From the NCBI GenBank assembly GCA_007922195.1, contig ML682038.1, forward strand, positions 1,750,682 through 1,814,681: a stretch of DNA of 64,000 nt, given 5' to 3'. Source of the DNA: Podocnemis expansa (taxonomy: Eukaryota > Chordata > Testudines > Podocnemididae). Position numbers and translations under genes: made by a program. Shown in pieces: positions 1 to 10,940 of the stretch. Numbering within the stretch: the first letter of the stretch is position 1; each line of letters begins with the position of its first letter. The notes below the pieces were generated by a model. That model had not been told where the DNA came from and searched no databases. It was given only the letters and a program-made list of their open reading frames with translations.

Positions 1-387
1 ATGTCTGCAATTTAAAAGTCAGCATCTATATTACAAATGAGACATTTTACATGAGACACTACTATATTCAGAAGAGAGCATTAACAGGTATGTCTCTAGT
101 GCTGCGTGGCACTGTTGACAAATGTGATGCTTTCACTGATGACCACTGTTGTTTGTTTCCTTGTGATTACAATCCCAGCCTGTAGATGTTCTCTGAGGAC
201 AAATGGACGGGATGCAGTATGGCTGTGTTGAAACACAACTGTTTGTATTGAACACTAGAGCAGAGCATGGATATGATATGTATAAGGTGGAAATGAGCAA
301 CAATGTTTGCATTAGGTACCATGGTGCTGAGCACCATACAAATACTGAAAATGGTTTACAATTTGTCACTATATATGTGTGTGTTAC
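1..387 (-). other. TOX: TOX intron downstream of the last HMG exon (5' part only)
   Basis: Begins with the donor gtaaca on the minus strand. No coding exon, RNA gene or recognisable repeat is seen in these bases. The open frames here are chance AT-rich frames or read-through from the exon. Confidence 0.85.
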
Positions 388-468
388 CTTGGATACAAGG
401 CTTGCTCTGTATGCTGCTAACTGCTTCAAATACTCCTTCTTAGCAGCTTCAGTTTTCTTTTTGTATAC
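388..468 (-). CDS. TOX: TOX coding exon: end of HMG box (27 codons)
   Basis: This short exon completes HMG helix 3. The acceptor is ...gttttatag (AG at 470-469) and the donor gtaaca (GT at 387-386). It is 81 nt, phase 0. It reads [20 protein letters not shown] and then RASLVSK, joining seamlessly to the ...GEEQKQ end of the previous exon. LKQLAAY identifies TOX; TOX2 and TOX3 carry LKALAAY here (recalled). The exon is separated from the main HMG exon by 25.5 kb, so the DNA-binding domain is split across a very large intron, as in mammals. The following exon, expected to begin near SYSEPVD in the human protein, is not in the remaining 387 bases. Confidence 0.97.
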
Positions 469-975
469 CTATAAAACAACAAAAACATTAATAACTGATT
501 CAGTTTCTGTTTCCATATACAATTCCAATTCTAGCCAGCCTTTTTCATGCATCTTCAGAAGTCCTGACAATTAAACAGCTACTCCTTCCTCTTGCAATTT
601 TTAAGGAGAGAAAGTGTAAGTACAATACCAAGCATTTCAAAAATATTGCTCACAATAAAAAAGCCTCTGTGCCTACAGACTGATCTTGATGTGTCTACCT
701 GAACCAAGGAATTCCTCTTAGTGTGACAGCTTCCATGGTTAAAGGAATGTTAAATAAGGGGTATAGTTCCAAACTGGACCAGTGAGAGGTGCTCTTCTTA
801 TTGGCTTCCATCAGGGAGACTACCTGAACTTCTCTGGGAAATAGGAGAGTAGGTAGGTCCAGGCCTGCTGAGCTGGGAAAAAAAAAAGGAAGCAGTGGAT
901 AGTGAGGGCTTTGGGGAGATAAACGTGCCCTTCAGTTTGACTGGGAGAATTTTTTTCACTATTGGGAGAACTGTT

Positions 976-1011
976 GGGGTATGTCCACACATCTCTTTTA
1001 TTTCGAAATAA
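976..1011. repeat. Fragment of a GGCTATGTCTACAC-type fold-back element
   Basis: A GGTATGTCCACACATCT terminus is followed by TTTATTTCGAAATAAC, the same end plus TTCGAA palindrome seen in the complete elements. No partner arm is nearby, so it is a solo end. Confidence 0.5.
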
Positions 1012-2388
1012 CACTGGTTAAGAAGTTAAGAAACCCTTAAGCAGTTAATTTAAATCACTTCAGTCTTGCTCCTGCAAATTTTGAGCATACCCATTCTTGT
1101 ATACTCCTCTCAGCCCACAGTTCTGGATTCTGTAAGTAACGCAAGCAAGTACATTCCACGCAATAACTTAAAGAGTTTTAAGATTCAGTTCAAGTTTCTG
1201 CAGACTTCAGAACTGAAGGTTATTGGCAGGGACTGGCAGGACTCATGCACACTATAATAACTGGAGCATTAACAATACAGATGGATACTTGGGATGTTGG
1301 ACAGTTGTACAAGAGGTGCAAAACCTTCCCAGCTATGCAGGCCAGCTGCAGATAGCCTACATTCCTCCCACTGTGCATGCTAGGGTTGGGTTTCTGGACA
1401 CCCTAAAAGAGACTTGCACTATTGCTAAACCGCCACCTAGTCTCCGATTAGTTGGGCTATGCACTCAAAATGCACAGGAGGCCACAAGGAACTTAAAATG
1501 ACTTTGAGATGTACTCGTAAATTTTGCAGGTGAGAAACACACACTATATTTCCTCTACAGTAATGTAAACTTTATGAAACTTTAAAGCGATCTCTTTTGA
1601 TCCTCTTATTCTACAAAAAGCCAGAGTATTCTCATAATGGAGGACATCTGGAAGCTGCAAACTGCGCATACACAGGACAATACAATTCCAAAATACAAAA
1701 TCAAAGCAATAGCACAGGGCTGGAAACATCTGGTGCTACATCATTTATATAAAGAATATTCTTGTGAAATATCTTTTATTTCATTGAAGCTTTGTATTCA
1801 GAGAAAGAACAATCTTCTGATCTAGGCTAGGGAAACTCAGAAATTACCTAAAAGGAATAAAGATTTCACTTCCTAGGGAAGCCTAAAATCATAGTGGAAA
1901 AAAAGAAATTCTATGATACCGACACTGTAAATATTTAGACAGGGGAAAAAAGGTTGCTTTTAGCAGTGTAACTTTGTATGTGTGTTTATGTAATACCTTC
2001 AAATTAGGATAAATACATGGTGTTTGCTTAGCTCATATTGTTTTCTGAAGCTCTGGTAACAAGCTGCTTTCTAAATTGTGGTTGTTTGTGGTTATTGGAT
2101 AAATCTATTGTTTTTTCAGAAAATGAAATGACAATTAGTTCACAATCTGTTCCCAGCTGCTAAAATGAAATAGCATGACCTACAGAACAAAGATGAATTC
2201 CAATTATACTGTTCATTTGAATATAGCTGCATCAGTTTGCAAATTTTAAAACCATAACTGAGCACAATAACATCACATACACAGAGTGAAGATCTTTAAA
2301 AGATCACATAGGTGTTTTTCTGACACTGTAGTCCTGCTTCCATTTATGAGAAGTCTTATTTTGTATAACATGTGTATTGGAATTTTAT
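1012..2388. other. AT-rich intron sequence, nothing recognised
   Basis: I see no repeat termini, splice-bounded frame or RNA structure. Frames up to 92 codons lack any family motif. Confidence 0.5.
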
Positions 2389-2600
2389 GCAGTGTGGCTG
2401 TATCCATGCTGGTCCTAGGATATTAGAAAGACAAGAAGCATGAAGTAATTATCTTTTTTTGGACCTACTTCTGCTGATGAGAAAGACAAGCTCGTGTGCC
2501 TTTCTCAAACCTTGAGAAGAACTTGAAAGCTCGTCCCTCTCACCAACAGACATTGGTCGAATAGAAGAGACCACTTCACCTGCTTTGTCTTTCTAATATC
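2389..2600. mobile_element. MITE-like repeat with 16-bp perfect terminal inverted repeats
   Basis: GATATTAGAAAGACAA (2419-2434) is the exact reverse complement of TTGTCTTTCTAATATC (2585-2600). The GTGTGGCTGTATCCATGCTGG lead-in (from 2393) looks like part of the same family. The interior has the typical ...TTTTTGGACCTACTTCTGCTGATGAG pattern. A diverged second copy lies at 30791-30945. Superfamily not assigned. Confidence 0.7.
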
Positions 2601-2944
2601 AAAATTTTAAGCAGTCCTACCATGTATTTACAGTCAAGCATAAGAAAAAAGTTCACAAAGAGCTAGATTCCTCCATCCTCAAATTGTGGTGTGCAAAGGC
2701 AATCTCATTTTACAGCATAAACCTAACAAAGAGTTCTTAAAGTCTTGTACACAAACATCACTACTGCTTTTGCACTTAATTATATAATCATTTATTTCCC
2801 ACCTATCCATCCATAGTATTCAGCATATACCATAGCCATAATTTTTCATACCTACTTTTCTTATGCACTGTCTCCAGCTGGTAACAGTAAATCCACATTA
2901 GCACAAAAAAACCCAAATCCCCAATCCTGATATAAGTGATCACT

Positions 2945-3770
2945 ATGGGTGTGTTCACACAGCCGTCTTATTTCGAAACAACAGAGGTTGTTTCAAAATA
3001 AGAAACGCCATGTTCACACGACGTACCATTGTTTCGAAACAATGGGTTCCGTTGTTTCGAAACAACTTAAACCCCATTTAGTGATGAAACAATGTTGTTT
3101 CGAAACAATCCTGTCAGACCATGTTATTTCGAAACGACGGTGACTAGTAGGCTATGTCTACACACACATAGTTATTTCGAAATAAGGATTTCGAAATGAG
3201 TTATTTCAAAGTAAAGTCCTTATTTCAAAATAAGTTAATTCGAATTAACAAAATGTTAATTCGAATTAAGGGAAAGCCAGCTATTGAAACGGCTTTTATT
3301 TCGAAATGGTTATTTCGAAATAAAGCTGTTTGGACCTGTTGTTTCGAACACTTGTTTTGAAACAACAGTGTTGTTTCAAAACACCAGGTCTAATTGGTGT
3401 TATTTCGAAATAACCATTTCAAAATAATGGCTGTTTCGAAAACATCGGGGTTTAACTTTTTCGAAACAACGATTCTTATTTTGAAAGGATGGGATCCGTC
3501 CTTTCAAAATAAGGAAATGTCACGTAGACTAAATATCTTTTATTTCGAAATAACAAGTGTTGTTTTGAAATAAAAGTGCCGTGTAGACATAGCCGTTTAG
3601 AAATAACTGTTGTCAGAACATGCTATTTCGCTTTGAGCTTTTTTCCTAAATTTGAATTAACATTTTCTTAATTCAAATTAACTTATTTTGAAATAATGCC
3701 TTATTTCGATACAAGTTGTTTTGAAACAACTTGTATCGAAATAATCCCCTGTGTGTGAATGTAGCCTATG
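2945..3770. mobile_element. Complex fold-back element cluster made of TTCGAA palindromes
   Basis: A complete element is bounded by perfect 14-bp inverted ends, GGCTATGTCTACAC (3150-3163) and GTGTAGACATAGCC (3581-3594). Its interior is dozens of TTATTTCGAAATAA / GTTTCGAAACAA units in both orientations. It sits within further material of the same composition: a GTGTGTTCACACAGCC end near 2949 and a TGTGTGTGAATGTAGCC end near 3766. The sequence GTCAGAMCATGYTATTTCG occurs on both sides (about 3113 and 3616), so insertion of one member into another, or a tandem arrangement, is likely. No coding capacity. Confidence 0.75.
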
Positions 3771-4027
3771 AGTGCTGTGGTACATAATCTTTTGTTTGTT
3801 ATTTAGTGGCAGATTTATATGGTTGAGTTTCTCATCAGAGGATGTCCCAGGTTTTTCTTTTTCTGTATATTTTTCAGTGTTTCTTTTGTATATTTTTCAG
3901 TTTTCCAATAGATGATTTGTATGTAGTGCAGTTTGACAGTGCAATGGGTGCTTGTTATACTTCTCGGCCATGATGGCTTGAGTTCTTATTATTTTGAGGT
4001 GGTTTTTTGGTCTTCAAGAATGCAAAT

Positions 4028-4928
4028 GTTTAGACCAGATATGTCAAACTCATTCAATGTGGTGGGCCAAACTGGAGGCCAGGACATCTGTTGCGGGCCA
4101 TATGTCTGCACGGGCTCCCCAACCCTTTCCCCTGCCACGTTCAGAGCAGCATGGACTCCTCTTCTCCATTTCTCAACCCCACAGGCTTTGCAACACCTTC
4201 CTTTTTCCCTGCTATGTGGGGTCCCTTTTGCCACATTGGCTCTTTGACCCCTCTTCTCCTACTGTGCAGGTCCTGGACCCCCTACCCTTGCTTGGCTGCT
4301 CCTGGACCAACCCCCACCTGGGCAGCTCCCAGACCCCCCCCTTCCCTTTTCCTTTCCATTTCCCCTACCATGTGGTGGCAGGCATTGACAATATGTCTCA
4401 GTTATAGCTACAGGCAGGCTGGGCTCCTGCCTCCCTGCCCACTCACTTTCAGTCATTCAGAATGCTGGACTTTGGTTGGCTCAGTCCCAGCTGGCCTTTG
4501 ATTGGCTAATTCCCACATGGGGCCCAGTCATTTTTTCCTCTTTTTATTTATGATTCATGCAATGTGAATCAGATTAGCATGTCAGCTGACCATCAGTGAA
4601 CAGTTGTGGTGGGGGGGAGGTGGTGCAGTGGCTCCCTGGGAGCCCGGCCCCGCCTGCTGTGCCTGAGACTCTGATTGGGTGGCAGACCACAGCACAGCTG
4701 AGTTGGGATTGGCTAGAGTGCTTTGTTTGCTCCCCTGTGCTCTGATTCACTCACATGATTCCAGCTGTAAGCAGCTTAGCCTTGCTCTGCAGGCAGGAGC
4801 CTGTCGTTTGCTGCTGTTGCAGAGAGCTCCCAGGCACAGTCCAGGCAGCAGCTCTATGGGCTGGATCAGTGCCCTTGGCAGGCGAAATCTGACCCGTGGG
4901 CTGTGAGTTTGACATTCCTGGTTTAGGC
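4028..4928. mobile_element. hAT-type non-autonomous element (4036-4920) with 8-bp target duplication
   Basis: Ends are CAGATATGTCAAACTCA and, reverse-complemented, CAGGAATGTCAAACTCA. The flanks are GTTTAGAC (4028-4035) and GTTTAGGC (4921-4928), 7 of 8 identical, the length expected for hAT transposition. Sub-terminal parts carry the GGGCCATATG / CCCGTGGGCTGTGAG signature common in vertebrate Charlie-like elements. The 885-bp interior is GC-rich and non-coding; long open frames in it reflect composition. Confidence 0.85.
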
Positions 4929-6538
4929 CATTTGTCACTGTGTGAATGATCCTGACTGCTGCGGTTCAGGGCAATTGCATCAGTATTTCCCCTTAGAGGC
5001 CCTACTAACAGCACCAACTCTCCAGCTTCTGACTCGCTAGCCATTGCTTTTTTTTGGGTAGAGACCCACTCCTCTCTACTGCACAGGGCATTTCCAGGCA
5101 CCCGAGCCTTCATTGTATTGTCCTATGCAAAAGATAGTCAGTCTGACCAGGTTTACGTGCTTTCCCTTTAGAAATGGTTAACACTGTGTGTGTGTGTCCA
5201 TAAATTTCCTTACCACACCACTCTTTTTATGCAAGCCAATTTTGTTCTTTAAGTAAAGGCAGTATAGAGAAAACATAGTTAAAGCAATCAAAGAACCTAA
5301 TAAGCTTACCAAAGATCACCCTAACATAGGCTCTGGTCGGAGCAGTCTTCCAACATTCCATCTAAGGAAACCTCTTTGTAATTTCAAGTACATCACAGCT
5401 TCAGCTCAGAACAAGCACATGGTCTTATGGGGCCTGTGGAGCATATGTTGTGCCCACTTGGTGGATGAGGAAGAAGGGCCTGTGCCTGTCTAAAACCAGA
5501 CTATTTATCCAAAAATCCTTTCTTTACTGGTGCTTGGATAATCCAGATTGAAGTTGTCTACGTAAGTCTCTCCAGGGGGATAGTTTCAAAGGCCAATAAC
5601 TGGAGGATTCCTATTAGCATCTCCCTCCTACTGGAGAAGTTACATGCAATATAAATACACAATTACATTTTTTATAAATTGATCCCAAAGGTATTAATCC
5701 TAATTCAACATGCTTTAATTTAATTAAATTAAAGTTTATCTTAATACCATAAGGTTTGTCCAGGATATTGTAAGTCTGACATGCTGATTGGCAGTTAAAA
5801 TACTGATTACTGATAGCTACACCACCAACAGGACCTGGGTGGACTTTAAACCCCATGGAGGCTGAGAATTGCCTGGTATAATCAGTAATGATGAGCATTA
5901 GCGTGCAAGACATTTCTCCAGCTGAGAATGTAGATAACAGTGGTAGTTGGTGCCACCTCATAGTCTTGGGTTGTGGCCTGGGTTCGTATATGGAATTTAT
6001 GCAGATGGAGAACTAGGTGGGCGGCAGTAGCATTTTTAATGGTATGTGAAACAGGTATAAGCAAGCCAAGTGCCCTTCCCATTCTGTTTTGGCAGTTACC
6101 CAGAACTTCTAGCCCTCAAGCACAGATACATTGTTGTAATACATTTAATCAATGTGATGCCTTACAGACATTTTAAATAGGCAAACGGCTCATGGCATCA
6201 TTCAAGTGTACCTTTGACAATAGTTTTAACTGTTCTGTGCCTCTCAGTTAAGATAGGAAGGAATTCTGAAACATATGTATGCTGAAATACGTTAAAAATT
6301 GGCCTCAGTCTGAGAGAGAGATTTCTGTTCTTTTGTTTAAGAGCAGTAAACATTGTAGCCTAGTTATGACCTTACGTTACGAAGATTTTCTTTTATTTTT
6401 AATACCTCCAAAAGCACTTCTGAGGCTTATTCTCCCTCTAAACTGAATAAATATTGGTGAACAATTATTCTGAACAGAGCATATTTTTATAGAACCAGGC
6501 CATTTCTAATTTCTATTTTAAATTAATGTGACTTTGAT
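4929..6538. other. Intron sequence, nothing recognised
   Basis: No terminal repeats, LINE protein motifs or splice-bounded frames were found. Frames of 115-120 codons on the minus strand show no family motif. Confidence 0.45.
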
Positions 6539-6646
6539 GTGGTGTCCAAGCCCAACAATAAAATAACCCCTCAGCTCAAGCCCTGCAAGCCCAAGTGGAC
6601 TGACATGGGCCAATCATGGGTTTTCTTTGCTGTGTAGACATACCGT
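6539..6646. repeat. Truncated repeat ending in GTGTAGACATACC
   Basis: The GCCCAAGTGGACTGACATGG...TTTGCTGTGTAGACATACC pattern is a recurrent sauropsid MITE end as far as I recall. Only the right end is present; the next fold-back element starts 8 bases later. Confidence 0.5.
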
Positions 6647-6654
6647 ATCCATAG

Positions 6655-7070
6655 GGCATATCTACACTTGAAAGTTAGTTCAGATTAAGGAGACAATTTC
6701 AACTAACTTGTTATCTGTCTACACTAGACTTTCATTAATTTCAACTAAGAAATTCCTTAATTTGAACTTATGAATGCTTAGTTTGAACTTGTAAAACCTG
6801 ATGGTTAGTTTAAACTAAGCCCTTAGTTTGATTGTCAGTTTGAACTAAGGACAGTAAAGCCTAGGACTAACCCTTAATTTGAATTTACTAGTTTGAACTA
6901 AGGGCAATTAGTTCAAATTAACAAAGTGGACTAATTCAAACTAAGATTAGTTCAAATTAGTTCCTGTTGTTAATGTGAACTGATAAGTTCAAGTTTAGTT
7001 TGAACTAACCTCGAACTTATTAGTTCAAATTAAAAAGTTCGAACTAATTTTTCCTAATGTAGACATAGCC
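6655..7070. mobile_element. Fold-back element built of GTTTGAAC/GTTCAAAT palindromes
   Basis: Inverted ends GGCATATCTACACT (from 6655) and AATGTAGACATAGCC (to 7070). ATAG flanks both ends (6651-6654 and 7071-7074), a possible short target duplication. The interior alternates AGTTTGAACTAA and TTAGTTCAAATTA units in both orientations. Confidence 0.75.
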
Positions 7071-7099
7071 ATAGTGATGAAAGAAATTGGTACTTGAGG

Positions 7100-8231
7100 A
7101 TGACTGGGTTGATTTGTTGCTGAATCCACTAGAGGTCCAGAAATTAGTCGTCTAGTTTTTGGGAGGGTCTGTGTGGAAGTTTTCTGTTGAAAGCCATACT
7201 TTATGTCCTGCAAAGTAGGCAGGGTCTGTGTGCCTTCTGTAGTCTTTCTTTTCAAGATGTTCCTTCATGACTTCTTGGCTGTGATGGATTTGTTGTACTA
7301 GGTCTAAGGCAGATGGGTTAGGGAGAATGGAATAGTTGTGGGTGAAATGAGGCATTGTACTCATAGTTGATAAAGAAGAGCTTGTGTATGCGTGGTCTGC
7401 ATTACTTTATGAAAACTGTGAATATGGTTAAAAAAGCCCCGTCATCCTGATGATGGTTGATGTAGCATCATAAGTATTGTGTGAAGATCTTTCCAATCGG
7501 CCTTTTGACTGAGGATGGTAGGCAGAAGATAAGCGCATGCAGACTCTTAATAAATGTAGAGCTTCATGGCAGAAGCAGGCAGTAAACTGTGGCACCTAGT
7601 TAGAGGCAACATGATCTGGGAGACTAGGAAGATGAATTATATTTTTACCCACAGCAAGACTAAACTTGTACAGAGAATTAAGTGAGTCATCTTACAAAAA
7701 TGACATACCATATTCAGGATGGTAATGAAATCACTAGTTTCTGGTAGTTCCACCACAAAGTCCAAGGATATGAATTCCCAGAGCCCCGAGGGGGTTTCCA
7801 GAAATTGGATGGGACTGCAGGATTTCTGGCAAGCGATCTTGGTGTAGGTACAAACCTGGCGGAGAACTACAAAGGTCTTTATTGTGGGGCACATCTGGGG
7901 CCACCAGAAGAAATAGGAAATTAATCATTGATTTGATAGTCCCATAAGTGTTCTGCAAAGGTAGAATCATGATACAGATCAAGATACGTCACCTTTGCAG
8001 GTCCTGGGGAAACAAAGATGTAATCCTTTATGAATAAGATCCCTAGTAGTGTGTTGTTTGGTTCCTGCTTGATAATGATGAACTCATCAGGTGAATTCTG
8101 TCTCCAGAAGCAAAACAAATGAGCATGAACAGGTCCTGGCAGTGGAAGGCATTCAAGAAATTATGGGACTGCAGAATATGGGCTAGTTCTAGACTGGGGT
8201 CTTGTGAGTCAAAGCTATATCTTTGGTACAA
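7100..8231 (-). pseudogene. Ty3/gypsy integrase remnant
   Basis: Minus-strand frames contain, in order, a zinc-binding-domain-like segment (HDSTFAEHLWDYQ), an integrase core segment (WEFISLDFVVELPE, near 7770) and a C-terminal segment (AYFAGHKVWLSTENFH, near 7190), all characteristic of vertebrate gypsy integrases. They lie in different frames separated by stops. It is a dead copy of a retroelement enzyme that would insert cDNA into the genome. Confidence 0.8.
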
Positions 8232-8774
8232 GGTGTTGACCTTGACATTTCTGTTTCTAGGTTAGTAGGGCAAGATAAAGTTTATCTGGGAAAAGTATAG
8301 GTCCTGCTGATGCTGTCATTGATTGAGAGCCCTAGGCCTGCAGTTATTCCATGTTCTTCTGATCCACAAACACTTGGACAAGATGTTGGAGCCTTCTAGA
8401 TGGCGTCATCGTTCTTCAAAGGCAGTCAGTTGTCAAAGTGCCTTGTCAAATATCTCACAATTTTGCTCAACAGAAGTAAACTTCCATGTGTAGTAGTGAT
8501 GGGATTAAGTATTTGCTTAGGTCCATACCTTCAGGAGAGGATTGCCCCAATCACTGTACCAGCAATGCTGGCAGAATTCTGATGGGAAAATAATTTGCTC
8601 TCACCAGAGAACAAGTAGATCATGAAGGGAAAATGTGTGGAACAGATCACACCAAATTGTATAATTTCTCTCTCCCTGAATAACTAGATCCATAGAGACA
8701 TCCTCCGCAACTGAAACTGAAGACAACGAGGAGCTGTCAGTAATTTCAGTCATTTTGGGCATGGCCTTGTGTAG

Positions 8775-8880
8775 CAGAAGAACCTGTAGGCCCTGCGCTG
8801 TAGAGGCAACCACAAACTCATTTCCTGCTCTTGAATCCATGAGGCCCTCAGAGGGGAATCCATCAGTGTTTCCTTAGGAA
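8775..8880 (-). pseudogene. Ty3/gypsy aspartic protease remnant
   Basis: A segment reading LMDSRAGNEFV on the minus strand (near 8840-8808) occupies the place of the retropepsin active-site motif D-S-G-A. The glycine is replaced by arginine, so it could not be active. It lies about 190 bases past the zinc knuckle, as expected for the gag-pol order. Confidence 0.6.
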
Positions 8881-9027
8881 GCATAACTGGATAAGAACCT
8901 GCCAATGAGAAGCCCCTTGATGGGACTGCAATTCACAGTCTCAATGAGGACTAAAGTGTGGTGAAGGTCTTTTCTCTCAAGGCTGAGCCACAGCACCTGG
9001 ACCCAACCTCCATGGTATTCACACTGG

Positions 9028-9069
9028 GCAGGCTGAGATGACATGGCCAGGTTCACTGCAGTAGAAGCA
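9028..9069 (-). pseudogene. CCHC zinc knuckle of gypsy gag
   Basis: The minus strand encodes [14 protein letters not shown], an intact C-x2-C-x4-H-x4-C retroviral-type nucleocapsid knuckle. It marks the end of gag and fixes the orientation of the element. Confidence 0.85.
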
Positions 9070-9189
9070 CAGGTGGTGCAGAAGGCACTGTTCCCTTTCT
9101 TCAGGTGTGAGGCATCAATATACCAGATCAGTTTGCATGGGTTTGGTGAACAATACAGAAAGTGAGGTAATAGTATTCACGTAGGAAGG

Positions 9190-9499
9190 GTTATAGAATC
9201 ATAGAATCACAGAATATTAGGGCTAGAAAGGAGCTCATGAGGTCATCTAGTCAAACTCCCTGCTGAAATCAGGACTACTCCCACTAAATCATCCCAGCCA
9301 GTGTTTTATCCAATCTGGTCTTAAAAGATTGAAATTCCACCACCTCCCTAAGCAACCCATTCCAGTGCTTCACAACCCACCTCATAAGAAAGATTTTCCT
9401 AATATCCAACCTAAACCTCCCCAGCTGCAGCTTGAAAACATTGCTCCTTGTTCTGGCCTCTTTCACCACTGAGTGCAGGACTTTGCACTTGTCCTTATT
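9190..9499 (-). mobile_element. CR1 LINE 3' end inserted in the gypsy element, with internal deletion
   Basis: The + strand starts AGAATCATAGAATCACAGAAT, the complement of the CR1 ATTCTATGATTCT tail. The minus frame 9469-9284 reads [17 protein letters not shown] and [14 protein letters not shown], the C-terminus of CR1 ORF2. Just beyond it (about 9478) the sequence jumps to TTTGCACTTGTCCTTATT, which in full-length CR1 lies several hundred bases further 5'; compare the copy at 60.5-61.5 kb. An internal deletion is inferred. The CR1 resumes for a few bases at 10046 after an hAT insertion. Confidence 0.88.
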
Positions 9500-10045
9500 C
9501 AGGGTTAAAGTAAGGGGGAACGCACTGGAATGCAGTTCCAGGGACCCCTATTTTTAGGCTGGCAGTGTGCCGGGGCCCCTCAAAATAGAGAAACACACGG
9601 AAACGCTGCATTCCAGGGCCGGCTAAAAATAGCCTGAGCAGCCAGAACACAGCATTCCAATGGCACCATCTTAAGCCCTGCTCCTCCTTAAGCCTAGCCA
9701 GCAGAGACCTGCGACAGGCTGAGAGTTTGTGAATCCCCCCCTGCAGGGCGGAGCAGCTTATGGTTGGAAGCAGCTTCCAGTGGGTCAGGCAGGGTGCAAA
9801 TAGCTAAGGTAAGGGCTTTGGAAGAGACTGCGGGGGGTTTTTTGTGTGTCTATGTCTGGGGGTGGCTCTGTTTGTCTGTGCATGTGTGTCTGTATCTGGG
9901 GGGTGATTGTATGTGTGTGTTGCTGGGGGTGGCTGTGTGTGTGTGTGCACCGGGGGGTGGGTTCTGGGTACGGGGTATTGGGGGGACCACCCATGGGGGA
10001 AGGTTCTGGGGCCCACCAAATTATATTTTGACCCCTGTCCTTGTT
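9492..10045 (+). mobile_element. hAT-type MITE, family A copy 1 (9500-10037, TSD included)
   Basis: Ends are CAGGGTTAAAGTAAGGGGG and ...ATTATATTTTGACCCCTG. The 8-bp flanks are TCCTTATT (9492-9499) and TCCTTGTT (10038-10045), 7 of 8 identical, and removal restores a continuous CR1 sequence. The 538-bp interior holds a GT-rich block with repeated GGGGGTGGCTGTGTGTGTG units. Two other copies occur at 10634-12114 (inverted) and 60762-61242. Non-coding. Confidence 0.9.
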
Positions 10046-10633
10046 GAACCTCATGAGAGGGAACCTCTTTCCTTCTTCCTTTCTTTTCACAAACAATTAT
10101 CTATCTGGATGGTGAGGTGTACAAAGGTATCTGGGCTTTCAAGAATCTATGTGAGCCAGTTAGTATTTGATTTCTTCCCACAAGTCCCACCAGGCTATAT
10201 TGCTTTGTTCAACTCTTCTTTTGTAGTATGGAGTTGGTTGTACACTGCATAGGAGACCACTGTGTCTTCACTCTGCAGGAGTCTCCTCTGGGTAGCCTTG
10301 GCCATTTAAGCTCTGCATAGGTCACTGAAGATGGTTGACATTGATTGGAGAAAGAAATCCCAGTACAACAGTACTGGGCTATGGCTTTCCAACATGCCTC
10401 CTGTCATCAGGCCAATTACCAAGGCCACATTGACCCAGTCAAAGGCATAGATTTTGGGATGCATCAGAACCAGAGTGGTATGGATTTACGAAACCCCAGA
10501 ACCACCAGCAGTCCTGTAACACCAGTTGGGCCAAGGAAGTGCAGGCCCATTTGGAGCATGATGCTGCAGGCTGTGTTTGCAGCATTGGGTTCTTGGTTCA
10601 GAGCTGTCTCACTTGCTCTTTCAACCATTGGCT
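10046..10633 (-). pseudogene. Ty3/gypsy gag (capsid) remnant
   Basis: A minus-strand frame near 10420-10350 (LVIGLMTGGMLESHSP) resembles the vertebrate gypsy capsid segment I recall as a hydrophobic LL-GRALAWA block. Frames are interrupted. It sits between the LTR-like region and the zinc knuckle, as gag should. The first few bases (GAACCTCATGAG) belong to the interrupted CR1. Confidence 0.5.
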
Positions 10634-10940
10634 CAGAGGTTAAAGTATAATTTGGCAGGACCTGGAACCCTCCTGCACCGGTGGGCCCCCCTCCTGCACC
10701 CCAGCTCCTCTCTCCAAACGCCAGCCTCCCACCCGCCTACCCTGCACCCCAGCTCCTGCCTCCCAAATGCCTTCCCCCACCCCAGCTACTGCCCCCAATA
10801 TTCATTCCCATCCCCAAAATCCACCCCAGCTGCCAATATCTGCCCGCAGAATCCACCTCCAGCCCCCAATAACCACCCCCCCAGTGTGAGCCAGGCCGCC
10901 CCAGTACTCACGGGCAGCCGCATGCTGAGCCAGGAAACTA

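Noticed and set aside
203..574. 123-codon plus-strand frame across a TOX exon
   Set aside because: Antisense shadow of the exon and AT-rich intron; no recognisable domain.
2945..3770. Possible CRISPR-like or satellite array
   Set aside because: The repeats are palindromic units in both orientations without regular spacers, within transposon-like inverted ends in a vertebrate intron.
3933..4501. Open frames of 104-137 codons
   Set aside because: They lie within or run into a GC-rich non-autonomous hAT element with defined ends; no protein family motif.
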